This document shows positions 33,559 through 42,689 of a stretch of 64,000 nucleotides of DNA, piece after piece. Position 1 is the stretch's first letter. Every line of letters begins with the position of its first letter. The notes under the pieces are model-generated. The model was not told the DNA's origin, ran no database searches, and saw nothing but the letters and a program-made list of their open reading frames with translations. Position numbers and translations under genes: made by a program. The DNA is from Alistipes finegoldii DSM 17242 (GTDB taxonomy: Bacteria > Bacteroidota > Bacteroidia > Bacteroidales > Rikenellaceae): assembly GCF_000265365.1 (NCBI RefSeq), contig NC_018011.1, positions 1,612,001 through 1,676,000 on the forward strand. Direction: 5' to 3'.

Positions 33559-35886
33559 TCAATAGAAGGTTCCCTTCGGGGCGAAGATCGCATAGCCGAA
33601 GTTGAACGTCAGGTACATGTTCTTCCAGTTACGCAGGTCGTATTTCGTGAGCGCGAGACTCACCGGACCGATCGGGGTGTGATAGACCAGCGACGCCTCG
33701 GCGATATAGTGCCAGCGTTCGTCCGCGGTCGTGCTCAGCGATCCGGGCACATAGTCGCGTTTGGCGCGGAACATCGTATAGAAACCCGTGCGGAAGAAGA
33801 AGTTGGGCATCAGGTCGAAGGTCGGCATCACGCCGCCCGCGACGAAACGCTTGCCCCGGAAGTCGGGCATGTAGATCATCTGCGCATGCGAAACCGGCGT
33901 ATAGGCAGGCATCGACATCAGCGTCGCGCCTCCCGTGGTGAATTCGGGATGGTTGGTAATCACGCCGTCGACGTTGACGCCCAGCGAGAACCACCCCGTG
34001 CCGGGCATGTCGAAATACTTGTCCCACGTGAAACGCGCCCCGACCCACCGGCGGGTGGTCCGCGACAGGAACCGGTCGGCATTGAAAGGCTCGTACTTGT
34101 CGCGGCCCGTCACGAAAATGCCCGAAAGCCGCATGTCGGAGCCTTTGCGCGGATAGAGGAACTTGTCGAGGGTGTTGCGGGCCAGCTCGGCCTTGAGACC
34201 GAAGAACGAATAGCGCGAATGGTCGGTGTCGTCGGCGAAAAGCACGTCGGAATCGTATCTGTAATTGATGTGTCCGCCGTTGGCGCGGAGCAGGAAGACC
34301 CCGCGGTGGGCGAGGGGCATGCCGGCGGCCACCGAGAAGAAGCTCTCGCTGTTCTTGACCTGCTGGGTGTTGTCGATCTTGGTGAGGTTGCCGAAGGCGC
34401 CGTGCCGGAAGTTGCGCACCGCGAAATTATAGGAGTAGTCGAGGAACACCGGCTTCCACATGTAGAAATCCGTACGTCCGCCGATCGCGCCCCACGTATA
34501 GATCGGCCCCAGATAGAGATCGGCGCCCAGCTGCTGGCCCACGCGGCCGATCGTCTCGTAGTTGACGCCGATATAGGCTTGGTTGAAGGCCGTGGAGGAG
34601 ATGTTGCCGCCGATGGTCAGTTTGAAGTTTGGCTTGGTGTGGAACTGCGCGGCGAACGAATAGCTCCCCCGGAGCGAGTCGTAGCGCACATGCGGGAAAT
34701 CCATCGTGAAATCGCCGCCGGCGAGCACCGCATACAAGTTGTCGCGCAGCTCTTCGAATCCCATCGGGCGCTGGCGTCCGGGCGTGCGCCGGTCCACCTT
34801 CACGAAGTCGCGGATGTAAGACTCCGGCGCTTCGGCCAGCCCCTCCAGCTTATAGTCGCTGAACCACAGCGGCGGCCATTTGGCACGGAACTCCTCGCGT
34901 CGCTCGGCGTAACGTTCGGGCGACCAGCGTTCGGAAACGCGTTCCAGTATCTGCGGCATGGCCGCCGTCGCATCGGCATAGCCGGCGTCCATGATCGCCA
35001 CGGCGCTGTTGAAATCGAGCATGTTGACATCCACGGCGCGGCGCACCGTCACGCTGCGCCCTTTGGGCAGGTCGTAGTCGGTGTCGTGCATCGCCAGCAT
35101 GAAAGCCTGATCGAGGATGCTGCTGTTTTCGCTCGGCGGGGCGTTTCCCGCGGTGCAGATACTGCCCACGATCAGATCGGGGCGGAATCCCACGTCGAGG
35201 GGCCGCCACGGAAAGTTATCGTAGATGCCACCGTCGTAGAGCAGCATCGAATCCTTCTTCATCGGTTTGAAAACCAGCGGAATGGACATCGACGAACGCA
35301 CCGCTTCGCTCAGGTCGCCGTTGCGCATCACCACGGGTTCGCGGGCGTTCATGTCGCTCGAAACGCACAGGAAAGGCACCATCAGGCGGTCGAAATCGCC
35401 CTCGGCGGCTGCCGTCGCCGGCGCGAAAAGCTCCGTCAGCGCCATGTCGATCGGCGTCGAGGAGAGCAGGTTCGTCACCCGGAACCGCTTGCCGGCGCCT
35501 CCCACGTTCATACGCACGCTCAGAAACGCCGGATTGTGCCCGATCTGCCGGTAATAGGGAGTATAGCGGGGGTCGATGCGCCCCGAAACCCAGTCCTTGA
35601 CCACGCCCGACGCAACGATCTCGCGCATCTCGGCGGGCGAATAGCCCGCGGCGTACATCGCGGCGATGATCGAACCCATCGAGGTTCCGGCCACGTAGTC
35701 GATCGGCACGCCGTTCTCTTCGAGCGCTTCCAAAACGCCGATATGGTAAAGCCCCTTTGCGCCGCCGCCGCTCATCACGACGCCCACCGTACGGGGCCGC
35801 GCAGCCGGAGTCTCCGGATTCTGCGCCCCGGCAGCCCCTGCGCCCAGCAGCAGCACCGAGATAAATGAGAGGGTTTTACGCAACAT
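33559..35886 (-). CDS. Patatin-like phospholipase with C-terminal outer-membrane barrel
   Basis: 775 residues. The signal peptide ends near AAGAQ. The patatin domain (about 30-310) has the oxyanion motif SGGGAKGLYHIG, the nucleophile elbow GTSMGS and the Asp of YDGGIYDNFPW, so the Ser-Asp dyad is complete. A linker/POTRA-like segment (about 320-440) leads to a Bac_surface_Ag/Omp85-type beta-barrel up to the C-terminus (GYAIFAPKGTFY). This is the layout of PlpD-like type Vd secreted lipases. It probably hydrolyses phospholipids at or outside the outer membrane. It is divergent from pheS across 72 bases. Confidence 0.9.
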   Translation of the reverse strand: MLRKTLSFISVLLLGAGAAGAQNPETPAARPRTVGVVMSGGGAKGLYHIGVLEALEENGVPIDYVAGTSMGSIIAAMYAAGYSPAEMREIVASGVVKDWVSGRIDPRYTPYYRQIGHNPAFLSVRMNVGGAGKRFRVTNLLSSTPIDMALTELFAPATAAAEGDFDRLMVPFLCVSSDMNAREPVVMRNGDLSEAVRSSMSIPLVFKPMKKDSMLLYDGGIYDNFPWRPLDVGFRPDLIVGSICTAGNAPPSENSSILDQAFMLAMHDTDYDLPKGRSVTVRRAVDVNMLDFNSAVAIMDAGYADATAAMPQILERVSERWSPERYAERREEFRAKWPPLWFSDYKLEGLAEAPESYIRDFVKVDRRTPGRQRPMGFEELRDNLYAVLAGGDFTMDFPHVRYDSLRGSYSFAAQFHTKPNFKLTIGGNISSTAFNQAYIGVNYETIGRVGQQLGADLYLGPIYTWGAIGGRTDFYMWKPVFLDYSYNFAVRNFRHGAFGNLTKIDNTQQVKNSESFFSVAAGMPLAHRGVFLLRANGGHINYRYDSDVLFADDTDHSRYSFFGLKAELARNTLDKFLYPRKGSDMRLSGIFVTGRDKYEPFNADRFLSRTTRRWVGARFTWDKYFDMPGTGWFSLGVNVDGVITNHPEFTTGGATLMSMPAYTPVSHAQMIYMPDFRGKRFVAGGVMPTFDLMPNFFFRTGFYTMFRAKRDYVPGSLSTTADERWHYIAEASLVYHTPIGPVSLALTKYDLRNWKNMYLTFNFGYAIFAPKGTFY

Positions 35887-35901
35887 ATCTCAATTTTTTT
35901 A

Positions 35902-35909
35902 TAACTTTG
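35902..35909 (+). promoter_or_regulatory. -7 promoter element of pheS
   Basis: TAACTTTG fits TAnnTTTG, about 50 bases before the pheS ATG. The -33 spacing is not ideal. Confidence 0.45.
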
Positions 35910-35958
35910 CACGTTATACGAGTGGTAAAAGTAGGGAAAAAGCGTAAACAAACAAAAT

Positions 35959-36984
35959 ATGACCGACAAAATCAATGAACTCCTCCGACGTGTCGAAGAG
36001 TTTAACCCCAAGGCAGCGGCCGAGATCGAGGAATTCCGCATCAAAATCCTCGGCAAGAAAGGCGAACTGAACGCCCTGATGGAAGATTTCAAAACGGTGG
36101 CTCCGGAACTCAAACGCGAGCTAGGCCAGCAGCTCAACAAACTCAAAACCACGGCGCTCGACCGCATCAACAGCCTGCGCGAACAGCTGCAGGACGCAGC
36201 CTCCGACGACGGCGCCGCAACCGAAGACATGACCCGCCCCGGTTCGGCCGAACAACTCGGTTCGCGCCATCCGATTTCGCTGGTCAAGAACCAGATCGTC
36301 GAGGTCTTCTCGCGGCTGGGCTACACCGTCGCCGACGGTCCCGAAATCGAGGACGACTGGCACGTCTTCTCGGCGCTCAACTTCCCGCCCGAACACCCGG
36401 CGCGCGACATGCAGGACACCTTCTTCATCGAGAAGAATCCCGACATCCTGCTGCGCACGCACACCTCGTCGATTCAGGTGCGCACCATGGAGCACCAGAA
36501 GCCGCCCATCCGCGTCATCTGCCCCGGCCGCGTCTTCCGCAACGAAGCCATCTCCTACCGCGCGCACTGCATCTTCCACCAGATCGAAGGACTCTACATC
36601 GACGAAGGAGTCTCGTTCGCCGACATGAAGCAGTCGCTGCTCTACTTCGCCAAGGAGGTCTTCGGCGAACAGACCGTCATCCGCATGCGTCCCTCGTACT
36701 TCCCCTTCACCGAGCCTTCGGCCGAGGTGGACGTGTCGTGCAACCTCTGCGGCGGCAAGGGCTGTCCGGTCTGCAAGGGCACGGGCTGGCTCGAAATCAT
36801 GGGCTGCGGCATGGTCGATCCCAACGTACTGAAAGCAAACAACATAGACCCCGAAAAATATTCGGGATTCGCCTTCGGCATGGGTATTGAGCGCATCGCA
36901 ATGCTCAAATACGGCGTGAAGGACCTGCGTCTCTATTTCGAAAACGACGTGCGGTTCCTCCACCAGTTCGACACGGCACTCTAA
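35959..36984 (+). CDS. pheS: Phenylalanine-tRNA ligase alpha subunit
   Basis: 341 residues, usual size. An N-terminal tRNA-binding coiled coil (about 1-90) precedes the class II synthetase core: motif 1 region HPISLVKNQIVEVFSRLGY, motif 2 GRVFRNEAISYRAHCIFHQ, and motif 3 with GFAFGMGIERIAMLKYG. A zinc-like CNLCGGKGCPVCKGTGW insertion is visible. It forms the alpha2beta2 enzyme with PheT, which is not in the window. Two envelope genes follow at 11- and 13-base gaps, so all three are probably co-transcribed. Confidence 0.96.
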   Translation: MTDKINELLRRVEEFNPKAAAEIEEFRIKILGKKGELNALMEDFKTVAPELKRELGQQLNKLKTTALDRINSLREQLQDAASDDGAATEDMTRPGSAEQLGSRHPISLVKNQIVEVFSRLGYTVADGPEIEDDWHVFSALNFPPEHPARDMQDTFFIEKNPDILLRTHTSSIQVRTMEHQKPPIRVICPGRVFRNEAISYRAHCIFHQIEGLYIDEGVSFADMKQSLLYFAKEVFGEQTVIRMRPSYFPFTEPSAEVDVSCNLCGGKGCPVCKGTGWLEIMGCGMVDPNVLKANNIDPEKYSGFAFGMGIERIAMLKYGVKDLRLYFENDVRFLHQFDTAL

Positions 36985-36995
36985 AACCGCGATCC

Positions 36996-38780
36996 ATGAA
37001 GCGTCTGACAGCGACAACGGCACTCTGCGTACTCTTCTGCACGGCTTTCGCCGCGGGGAAGGGTCCCGCCGCGACCGTACCCGGCAGTTACCCCGATTCG
37101 CTGCGCAGCGTCTGGCTCTATACCGAGGGCATCAAACAGAATACCATTTTTCACGATACGGTCCGGGCGCGGGAATATCTCACCGAGGCGATCCGCGCCG
37201 ATTCGACCTACGCGCCGGCTTATTACGAAATGGCGACCAACGGCATGTACTCCACGCCCGACGAGGCGGTGGAGCTGGCCCGCCGCGCCTACCGGCTCGA
37301 CACGACGAACAAATGGTATCACCAGTTCCTCGGACAGGCCCTGATCTTCGCCCAGCGTTACCCCGAAGCCCTCGGCGTCTACAAGCGCCTGCGCGCCGCA
37401 GATCCGCAGAACCCCGACAACTACCGGCTTCTGGCGGCGCTCTACGAGCAGGTCCAGCAGCCCTATTCGGCCATCGCCACGCTCGACTCGGCGGAACTCC
37501 GCTTCGGGCGCATCCCGATGCTGAGCGCGATGAAACGCCAACTGCTGATCTCCACGCGGCAGCTGGACAAAGCCGTCGACGAAGCCAAGGCCATGGTCGA
37601 AGCCGCTCCCTACGAAGCGCAGCACCATGTGGTGCTGGCCGACCTCTATGCGATTCTGAACAAGGACTCGCTGGCCATGGCGGAGTACGACCGTGCCATG
37701 CAGATCGACTCGACCGACGTCGCCACGCTGATGTCGCTGGCCGACTACTACAACGGCCGCCGCGATTACCGGTCGGTACTCAACGTCACCCAGCGGCTCT
37801 TCGACTCGGACCAGATGCCGCTCGACGCCAAGATCAAACGCTTCGAGCAGCTCACCTCCGACATGCGGTTCTACCGCGAATACTACATCCAGCTCAACGC
37901 GCTGGCCTCGACGCTGGCCGTGCGCTATCCGCAGGACCGGCGCGTGGTGGAACTCTACGCCAAGCACCTGATCGCCTCAGGCGAACTGGAGCAGGCGCTG
38001 GCGCTCTACAAACTCCACCTCGACGACCAGCCGCCCGTCGAAAGCTACTACCGGTCGGTGATCGACATCGAGAGCTATCTCCAGCATCCCGACTCGGCGG
38101 CCCTCTACATCAACCGGGCGCTGGAGCTTTTCCCCGGAGAGATCGACTTCCAGCTCTCGAAAGGCCACGTGCTGAATTACACCAAAGAGTACGACAAAGC
38201 GATAAAAGCCTATCAGCAGTCGCTCCGTTACGCCCGCACCGATTCGCTGCGCGGCGCGATCTGGGGGCTGATCGGCGACACATGGCACCAGAAAGCCGCG
38301 GCGGGGGAGTCCGGCGACGAAGAGGATTTCGTGCTCATCAGCCGCAAGGGTTCGTTCCGTTCGGCCATGAAGCAGTGCTACAAAGCCTATGACAGGAGCC
38401 TGCGCTACGATCCCGACAACGCCATGGTGCTGAACAACTACGCCTATTTCCTCTCGCTTGAGGAGCGCGATCTGGAAAAGGCGCTCGCCATGGCCAGCCG
38501 CGCCACGGCCCTCACGGACAACAACCCCACCTACCTCGACACCCACGCTTGGGTGCTCTTCAAACTGGGACGTGTGGACGAAGCCCGGAAAATCATGCAG
38601 CAGGCCGTCGCCCTCGACGCACAGGAAAGCGCCGCGCTGCTGGTCCACTACGGCGACATACTGAAGGCGCTGGGCGAGAATTTCATGGCCGAGATATACT
38701 GGCGCAAAGCCCTCGAAAAGGGCTACGACGCCGGGCGCATCGAACGCCGGATAACGGAAAGCAAAGCGAAAAAAGAGTAA
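36996..38780 (+). CDS. Periplasmic tetratricopeptide-repeat protein
   Basis: 594 residues. Signal peptide of about 20 residues (ALCVLFCTAFAAGKG). The rest is a string of TPR helix pairs, for example AREYLTEAIRADSTYAPAYY, EALGVYKRLRAADPQNPDNY and DKAIKAYQQSLRYARTDSL, with a final pair near residue 570. It is a protein-protein scaffold with no catalytic motif. It lies between pheS and an EnvC-like gene and may work with the latter in the envelope. A lipoprotein is less likely, since there is no clean lipobox. Confidence 0.85.
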   Translation: MKRLTATTALCVLFCTAFAAGKGPAATVPGSYPDSLRSVWLYTEGIKQNTIFHDTVRAREYLTEAIRADSTYAPAYYEMATNGMYSTPDEAVELARRAYRLDTTNKWYHQFLGQALIFAQRYPEALGVYKRLRAADPQNPDNYRLLAALYEQVQQPYSAIATLDSAELRFGRIPMLSAMKRQLLISTRQLDKAVDEAKAMVEAAPYEAQHHVVLADLYAILNKDSLAMAEYDRAMQIDSTDVATLMSLADYYNGRRDYRSVLNVTQRLFDSDQMPLDAKIKRFEQLTSDMRFYREYYIQLNALASTLAVRYPQDRRVVELYAKHLIASGELEQALALYKLHLDDQPPVESYYRSVIDIESYLQHPDSAALYINRALELFPGEIDFQLSKGHVLNYTKEYDKAIKAYQQSLRYARTDSLRGAIWGLIGDTWHQKAAAGESGDEEDFVLISRKGSFRSAMKQCYKAYDRSLRYDPDNAMVLNNYAYFLSLEERDLEKALAMASRATALTDNNPTYLDTHAWVLFKLGRVDEARKIMQQAVALDAQESAALLVHYGDILKALGENFMAEIYWRKALEKGYDAGRIERRITESKAKKE

Positions 38781-38793
38781 CCCTGCAAATGCG

Positions 38794-39921
38794 ATGAAGC
38801 CGACGAAAAGCTGCATACTGACCCTTTTCCTGCTGTTCGCCGCCCTTGCGCCCTCCGCTCAGGCCGACCGCAAGATCGAACAGCAGAAGCGGGTTATCGC
38901 GGCACTGGAGCAGAAAATCGCCGCCGAGGAGCGGGAGATTTCGAAGCTCAAGGAGGGCCGCGCCGCCACCGAGGAGCGCATACGGCGTCTGGCACGCCAG
39001 ATAGATTCGCGGAACCAGCTGCTCGAAGAGACCGAGAAGCAGGCCCGCCTGCTGCGCGGGGAGATCGACCGCACGGACAGCGTCGCCGGAGACCTCGGCA
39101 GATCGCTGGACCGCAACCGTACCCAATACGCCGAAATGGTGCGCGAAGCCTATCGCAACTACCGGCACAACAATTATCTGACCTATATCTTCTCGTCGCG
39201 CGACTTCGCCGACATGGCCCGCAAGCTCACCAACCTGCGGGAAGTGGCGTCGATGCGCGAACGCAAACTGCAGGACATCGCGGCGCTCTCGAAGCAGGTC
39301 GCCGAGGAGAAGGAGCTGCTCGACCGCCGCAAACGGTCGCTCGACTCGGTAACGCTCAAACTGAAAGCCCAGAAACAGAAGCTCGAACGCGACGCCCGCA
39401 ACGCCCGCACCAGCATCCGGCAGCTCTCCCAGAAGGAGAAAACGGCCCTCCAGCGCAAAATATCGCAGGAGCAGCAGCTCGACGTGGCCATCGGCGAACT
39501 GCGCAAACTGACCAAGGGCAACAAGGAGGGCGATTCGTTCTCGACCAAGACCACGGGCCTGCGGCTCCCCGTCACGGCGGGCCGCGTGAAGCGCTACAAG
39601 GAGAACATGGCCGAAATCACGGGTCCCAAGGGGGCGCACGTCATTTCGATCTATGACGGCAAGGTCGTGGACGTCAAGCGCAACCGCATAACCAACAAAT
39701 ACGACGTTTACGTGGCTCACGGCGAATATATAACCTCCTATGCCAACATGGGGTCGATCTGCGTCGAGAAGGGCCAGAAAGTAGCCAGAAACGCACAGTT
39801 GGGCACCATAGGTTCGGCGGTGAACATCATGACCATGGAAACGGAGTACAAACTCGTCTTCGGCATCTATCCGCCGAATCCGGGCCAGAAGCTCCGTGCC
39901 GAGAACTGTTTCAAAAAATAA
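38794..39921 (+). CDS. EnvC-like murein hydrolase activator (coiled coil plus degenerate M23/LytM)
   Basis: 375 residues. Signal peptide ending near SAQA, then a long coiled coil (about 25-250, for example RKIEQQKRVIAALEQKI), then a LytM/M23 domain (about 265-375). The domain keeps YDGKVVDV and VAHGEYITSYANMG, but the usual second metal ligand set and the final HxH are missing (METEYKLVFGIY there). It is therefore probably a non-catalytic activator of amidases in cell separation, as for EnvC. It starts 13 bases after the TPR gene. Confidence 0.85.
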   Translation: MKPTKSCILTLFLLFAALAPSAQADRKIEQQKRVIAALEQKIAAEEREISKLKEGRAATEERIRRLARQIDSRNQLLEETEKQARLLRGEIDRTDSVAGDLGRSLDRNRTQYAEMVREAYRNYRHNNYLTYIFSSRDFADMARKLTNLREVASMRERKLQDIAALSKQVAEEKELLDRRKRSLDSVTLKLKAQKQKLERDARNARTSIRQLSQKEKTALQRKISQEQQLDVAIGELRKLTKGNKEGDSFSTKTTGLRLPVTAGRVKRYKENMAEITGPKGAHVISIYDGKVVDVKRNRITNKYDVYVAHGEYITSYANMGSICVEKGQKVARNAQLGTIGSAVNIMTMETEYKLVFGIYPPNPGQKLRAENCFKK

Positions 39922-40005
39922 CATGAGGACGACATGCGACGGTGCGGTTTCCCGAAACCTGCTGCCGGCATCCGCAGGCAGACACCCGATTCCGGCAGTG
40001 GCCGG

Positions 40006-40089
40006 ATCTCCGTCCAGCACCGGAAATCCGTGTCCCCAACGCCGAAAATCTCCGTCCAGCGCCGGAAATCCGCGTCCTCAGCAGCGAAA
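40006..40089. repeat. Two tandem 42-bp units upstream of ybeY
   Basis: 40006-40047 and 40048-40089 match at 36 of 42 positions by my count. Each unit is itself two ~21-bp halves carrying CCGGAAATCCG or a variant. It lies in a 216-base gap with no other feature that I can support. Confidence 0.6.
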
Positions 40090-40137
40090 CACCCCGGACG
40101 AAGGAGGAAGGACGTAAAATCTGAAAAATACGAAAAA

Positions 40138-40569
40138 ATGGCTGTCAAATATTATACGGACGATTGCAGCTACCGGCTGCCCCAAAAACGGCTGACCGCG
40201 GAGTGGCTCCGCCGGGTCGCCGAAGCGGAAGGGTATGAACTGGGCGATGTGAGTTATATCTTCTGTTCGGCGCAGCGGCTGCTGGAGATGAACCGCCAGT
40301 ACTTGGGGCACGACTATTTCACCGACGTCATCACGTTCGACTACAGCGACCGCAAAGGCGCCCGCGTGATTTCGGGCGACATCTTCATCGACGTCGAAAC
40401 CGTCGCCGACAACGCCCGGCTGTACGGATTCTCGACGCTTCAGGAGATGCGCAGGGTAGTGGTCCACGGCGTACTGCACCTCTGCGGTCAGGGCGACAAA
40501 ACCCCCCGCACCAACGCGCAGATGCACCGCAAAGAGGACAAATACCTGAAGTTCTGGGAGGAGCAATAA
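40138..40569 (+). CDS. ybeY: Endoribonuclease YbeY (rRNA maturation factor)
   Basis: 143 residues from the ATG at 40138 (MAVKYYTDDC); upstream in frame is repeat sequence, not coding. It shows the UPF0054 pattern: NRQYLGHDYFTDVITFDYSD and the zinc motif HGVLHLCGQGDK. The usual third His of HGxLHLxGxDH is not in its standard place, as in other Bacteroidales copies to my recollection. It processes the 16S rRNA 3' end and acts in ribosome quality control. mnmG follows 87 bases later. Confidence 0.88.
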   Translation: MAVKYYTDDCSYRLPQKRLTAEWLRRVAEAEGYELGDVSYIFCSAQRLLEMNRQYLGHDYFTDVITFDYSDRKGARVISGDIFIDVETVADNARLYGFSTLQEMRRVVVHGVLHLCGQGDKTPRTNAQMHRKEDKYLKFWEEQ

Positions 40570-40656
40570 CAGCCGTCTTTTGCGTGCGATTCCGGCAGGG
40601 CAGGGCCGAAAAAACGCCCCCAGCCGGAGAACCAAACAAGAATTGAGAACAGAGCA

Positions 40657-42540
40657 ATGATTTTAGAATACGATATTATCGTCATCGGCGGCGGACACGC
40701 CGGATGCGAAGCGGCCTCGGCCGCCGCGCGTCTCGGCTCGCGCACGCTGCTGCTTACGATGGATATGACCAAAATGGCCTCGATGTCCTGCAACCCGGCA
40801 GTCGGCGGAGTCGCCAAAGGTCAGATTGTCAGAGAGATAGACGCTTTGGGCGGACAAATGGGCCGCATCACGGACCTCACGACCATCCAGTTCCGGATGC
40901 TCAACCGTTCGAAGGGCGCCGCCATGTGGAGTCCGCGCGCCCAGTGCGACAAATCGCGCTTCTCGGCCCAATGGCGGCACACGCTCGAAAACACCGTGAA
41001 CCTCTACATCTGGCAGGATGCGGCGACGGAGCTCCTCTTCGACACCGCCGGGGTCAAACCCCGCATAAAGGGAGTAAGGACCCAAATGGGCATCGAGTTC
41101 GCCTGCCGCGCCGTCGTGCTGACTTCGGGAACCTTTCTCGGAGGAATGATGCACTGCGGCACTTCGCACGCCGAAGGGGGCAGGGCGGGGGATGCCGCTT
41201 CGCACGGAATCACGGAATCCCTGCGCGCCATAGGATTCGAAACGGGACGCATGAAAACAGGCACTCCGGCGCGTCTCGACGCACGCACGATCGACTTCGA
41301 ATCGCTCGAACCGCAATACGGCGACGAAAATCCGGACAAGTTCTCTTTTTCACCTGATACACAACCTGTTAAGCATCAACTGCCTTGTTTTCTGGTCTAC
41401 ACTTCGGCCGAGGTGCACGACCTGCTGCGCACCGGTTTCGACCGTTCGCCTCTGTTCAACGGAACGATCAAAGGAATAGGTCCCCGCTACTGTCCCAGCA
41501 TCGAAGACAAGCTCCGGACCTTTGCCGACAAGGATCAGCACCAGCTCTTTCTGGAGCCCGAAGGCGAGTCGACCAACGAATATTATCTCAACGGATTTTC
41601 ATCGTCGCTGCCTTGGGACATACAGTGGGAAGCGCTGCACAAAATCCGGGGATTCGAAGATTTGCACATATTCCGCCCCGGTTACGCCATCGAATACGAC
41701 TATTTTCCGCCTACGCAACTGCACCATTCGCTCGAAACGAAACTCGTTTCCGGCTTGTATTTCGCAGGTCAGGTCAACGGAACGACCGGATACGAAGAGG
41801 CCGCGGCGCAGGGACTCATAGCCGGAATCAACGCACACCGGGCGCTGAAAGGGGAAGAAGCCGTGGTATTGCAGCGCGACGAAGCCTACATCGGAGTACT
41901 GATCGACGATCTCGTTACCAAAGGCGTGGACGAACCCTACCGCATGTTTACCTCGCGTGCCGAATACCGCATTTTGCTCCGGCAGGACAATGCGGATCTC
42001 AGACTTACTCCGATCGGATATAAAATAGGGCTGATTTCACAAAAAAGATACGCCCATTTCACCGAAAAAAAAGCATCCGTAGAATCGCTTATTTCCTTCG
42101 CCCGCCGGCAGAGCATCAAAGCAGCCGAAATTAACGACTATTTAGAATCGGTAAATTCGGAACCTTTAACTCAGGGAAGGAAGCTATACGACATACTGAT
42201 GCGCAATAATGTTACGTTCGAATCCCTCTCGGAAGCACTTCTAAAACTCCGAAAATTCATCTCGGACAACAACATTTCAGCCGAAGCAATCGAAGAAGCC
42301 GAAATTCAAATAAAATACAAAGGCTATATAGAACGTGAAAAATTCATCGCAGAAAAGCTTCACAGACTCGAAAACATTCGCATTCCCGAAGATTTCGACT
42401 TTCATTCGATGAACTCGCTGACGATAGAAGCCCGTCAGAAACTGACCCGGATACGCCCGGCAACAATAGGGCAGGCGTCCCGGATTCCGGGAGTTTCCCC
42501 GGCTGACGTCAATGTATTGTTGGTGAAATTCGGAAGATAA
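40657..42540 (+). CDS. mnmG: tRNA uridine-5-carboxymethylaminomethyl modification enzyme MnmG (GidA)
   Basis: 627 residues, usual length. FAD-binding GGGHAGCEAASAAARLG at the N-terminus, then MASMSCNPAVGGVAKG, a family signature. The middle part has TGTPARLDARTID, and NGTTGYEEAAAQGLIAGINA comes further on. The C-terminal helical tRNA/MnmE-binding part ends in PATIGQASRIPGVSPADVN. With MnmE it modifies wobble U34. The 3' third is less GC-rich than the 5' part. parS-like sites and a bidirectional terminator follow. Confidence 0.95.
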   Translation: MILEYDIIVIGGGHAGCEAASAAARLGSRTLLLTMDMTKMASMSCNPAVGGVAKGQIVREIDALGGQMGRITDLTTIQFRMLNRSKGAAMWSPRAQCDKSRFSAQWRHTLENTVNLYIWQDAATELLFDTAGVKPRIKGVRTQMGIEFACRAVVLTSGTFLGGMMHCGTSHAEGGRAGDAASHGITESLRAIGFETGRMKTGTPARLDARTIDFESLEPQYGDENPDKFSFSPDTQPVKHQLPCFLVYTSAEVHDLLRTGFDRSPLFNGTIKGIGPRYCPSIEDKLRTFADKDQHQLFLEPEGESTNEYYLNGFSSSLPWDIQWEALHKIRGFEDLHIFRPGYAIEYDYFPPTQLHHSLETKLVSGLYFAGQVNGTTGYEEAAAQGLIAGINAHRALKGEEAVVLQRDEAYIGVLIDDLVTKGVDEPYRMFTSRAEYRILLRQDNADLRLTPIGYKIGLISQKRYAHFTEKKASVESLISFARRQSIKAAEINDYLESVNSEPLTQGRKLYDILMRNNVTFESLSEALLKLRKFISDNNISAEAIEEAEIQIKYKGYIEREKFIAEKLHRLENIRIPEDFDFHSMNSLTIEARQKLTRIRPATIGQASRIPGVSPADVNVLLVKFGR

Positions 42541-42560
42541 AACCAAAAGTGCTCAACACA

Positions 42561-42574
42561 GTTCCACGTGGAGC
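42561..42574. promoter_or_regulatory. parS-like ParB-binding site 1
   Basis: GTTCCACGTGGAGC, one base from the perfect palindrome, 20 bases after mnmG. The CACGTG core and arms match chromosomal parS. Confidence 0.75.
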
Positions 42575-42621
42575 AATTTAGTGAACACAAACCCCTATAT
42601 GATCACAAACCACAACACATA

Positions 42622-42635
42622 GTTCCACGTGGAAC
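42622..42635. promoter_or_regulatory. parS-like ParB-binding site 2
   Basis: GTTCCACGTGGAAC, a perfect 14-bp palindrome, 47 bases after site 1. Confidence 0.85.
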
Positions 42636-42641
42636 AAACTT

Positions 42642-42670
42642 AAAAGGCCGCTCGAATGAGCGGCCTTTTT
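42642..42670. terminator. Bidirectional terminator between mnmG and ilvE
   Basis: AAAAGGCCGCTC (42642-42653), loop GAAT, GAGCGGCCTTTT (42658-42669) plus one further T. A and T tracts flank the stem, so both convergent genes can use it. Confidence 0.85.
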
Positions 42671-42689
42671 GATTCAAATAAAGAGAATA

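Noticed and set aside
39934..40137. N-terminal extension of YbeY in frame
   Set aside because: It translates the 42-bp repeats into an Arg/Ser-rich stretch not found in YbeY; the start at 40138 matches the family.
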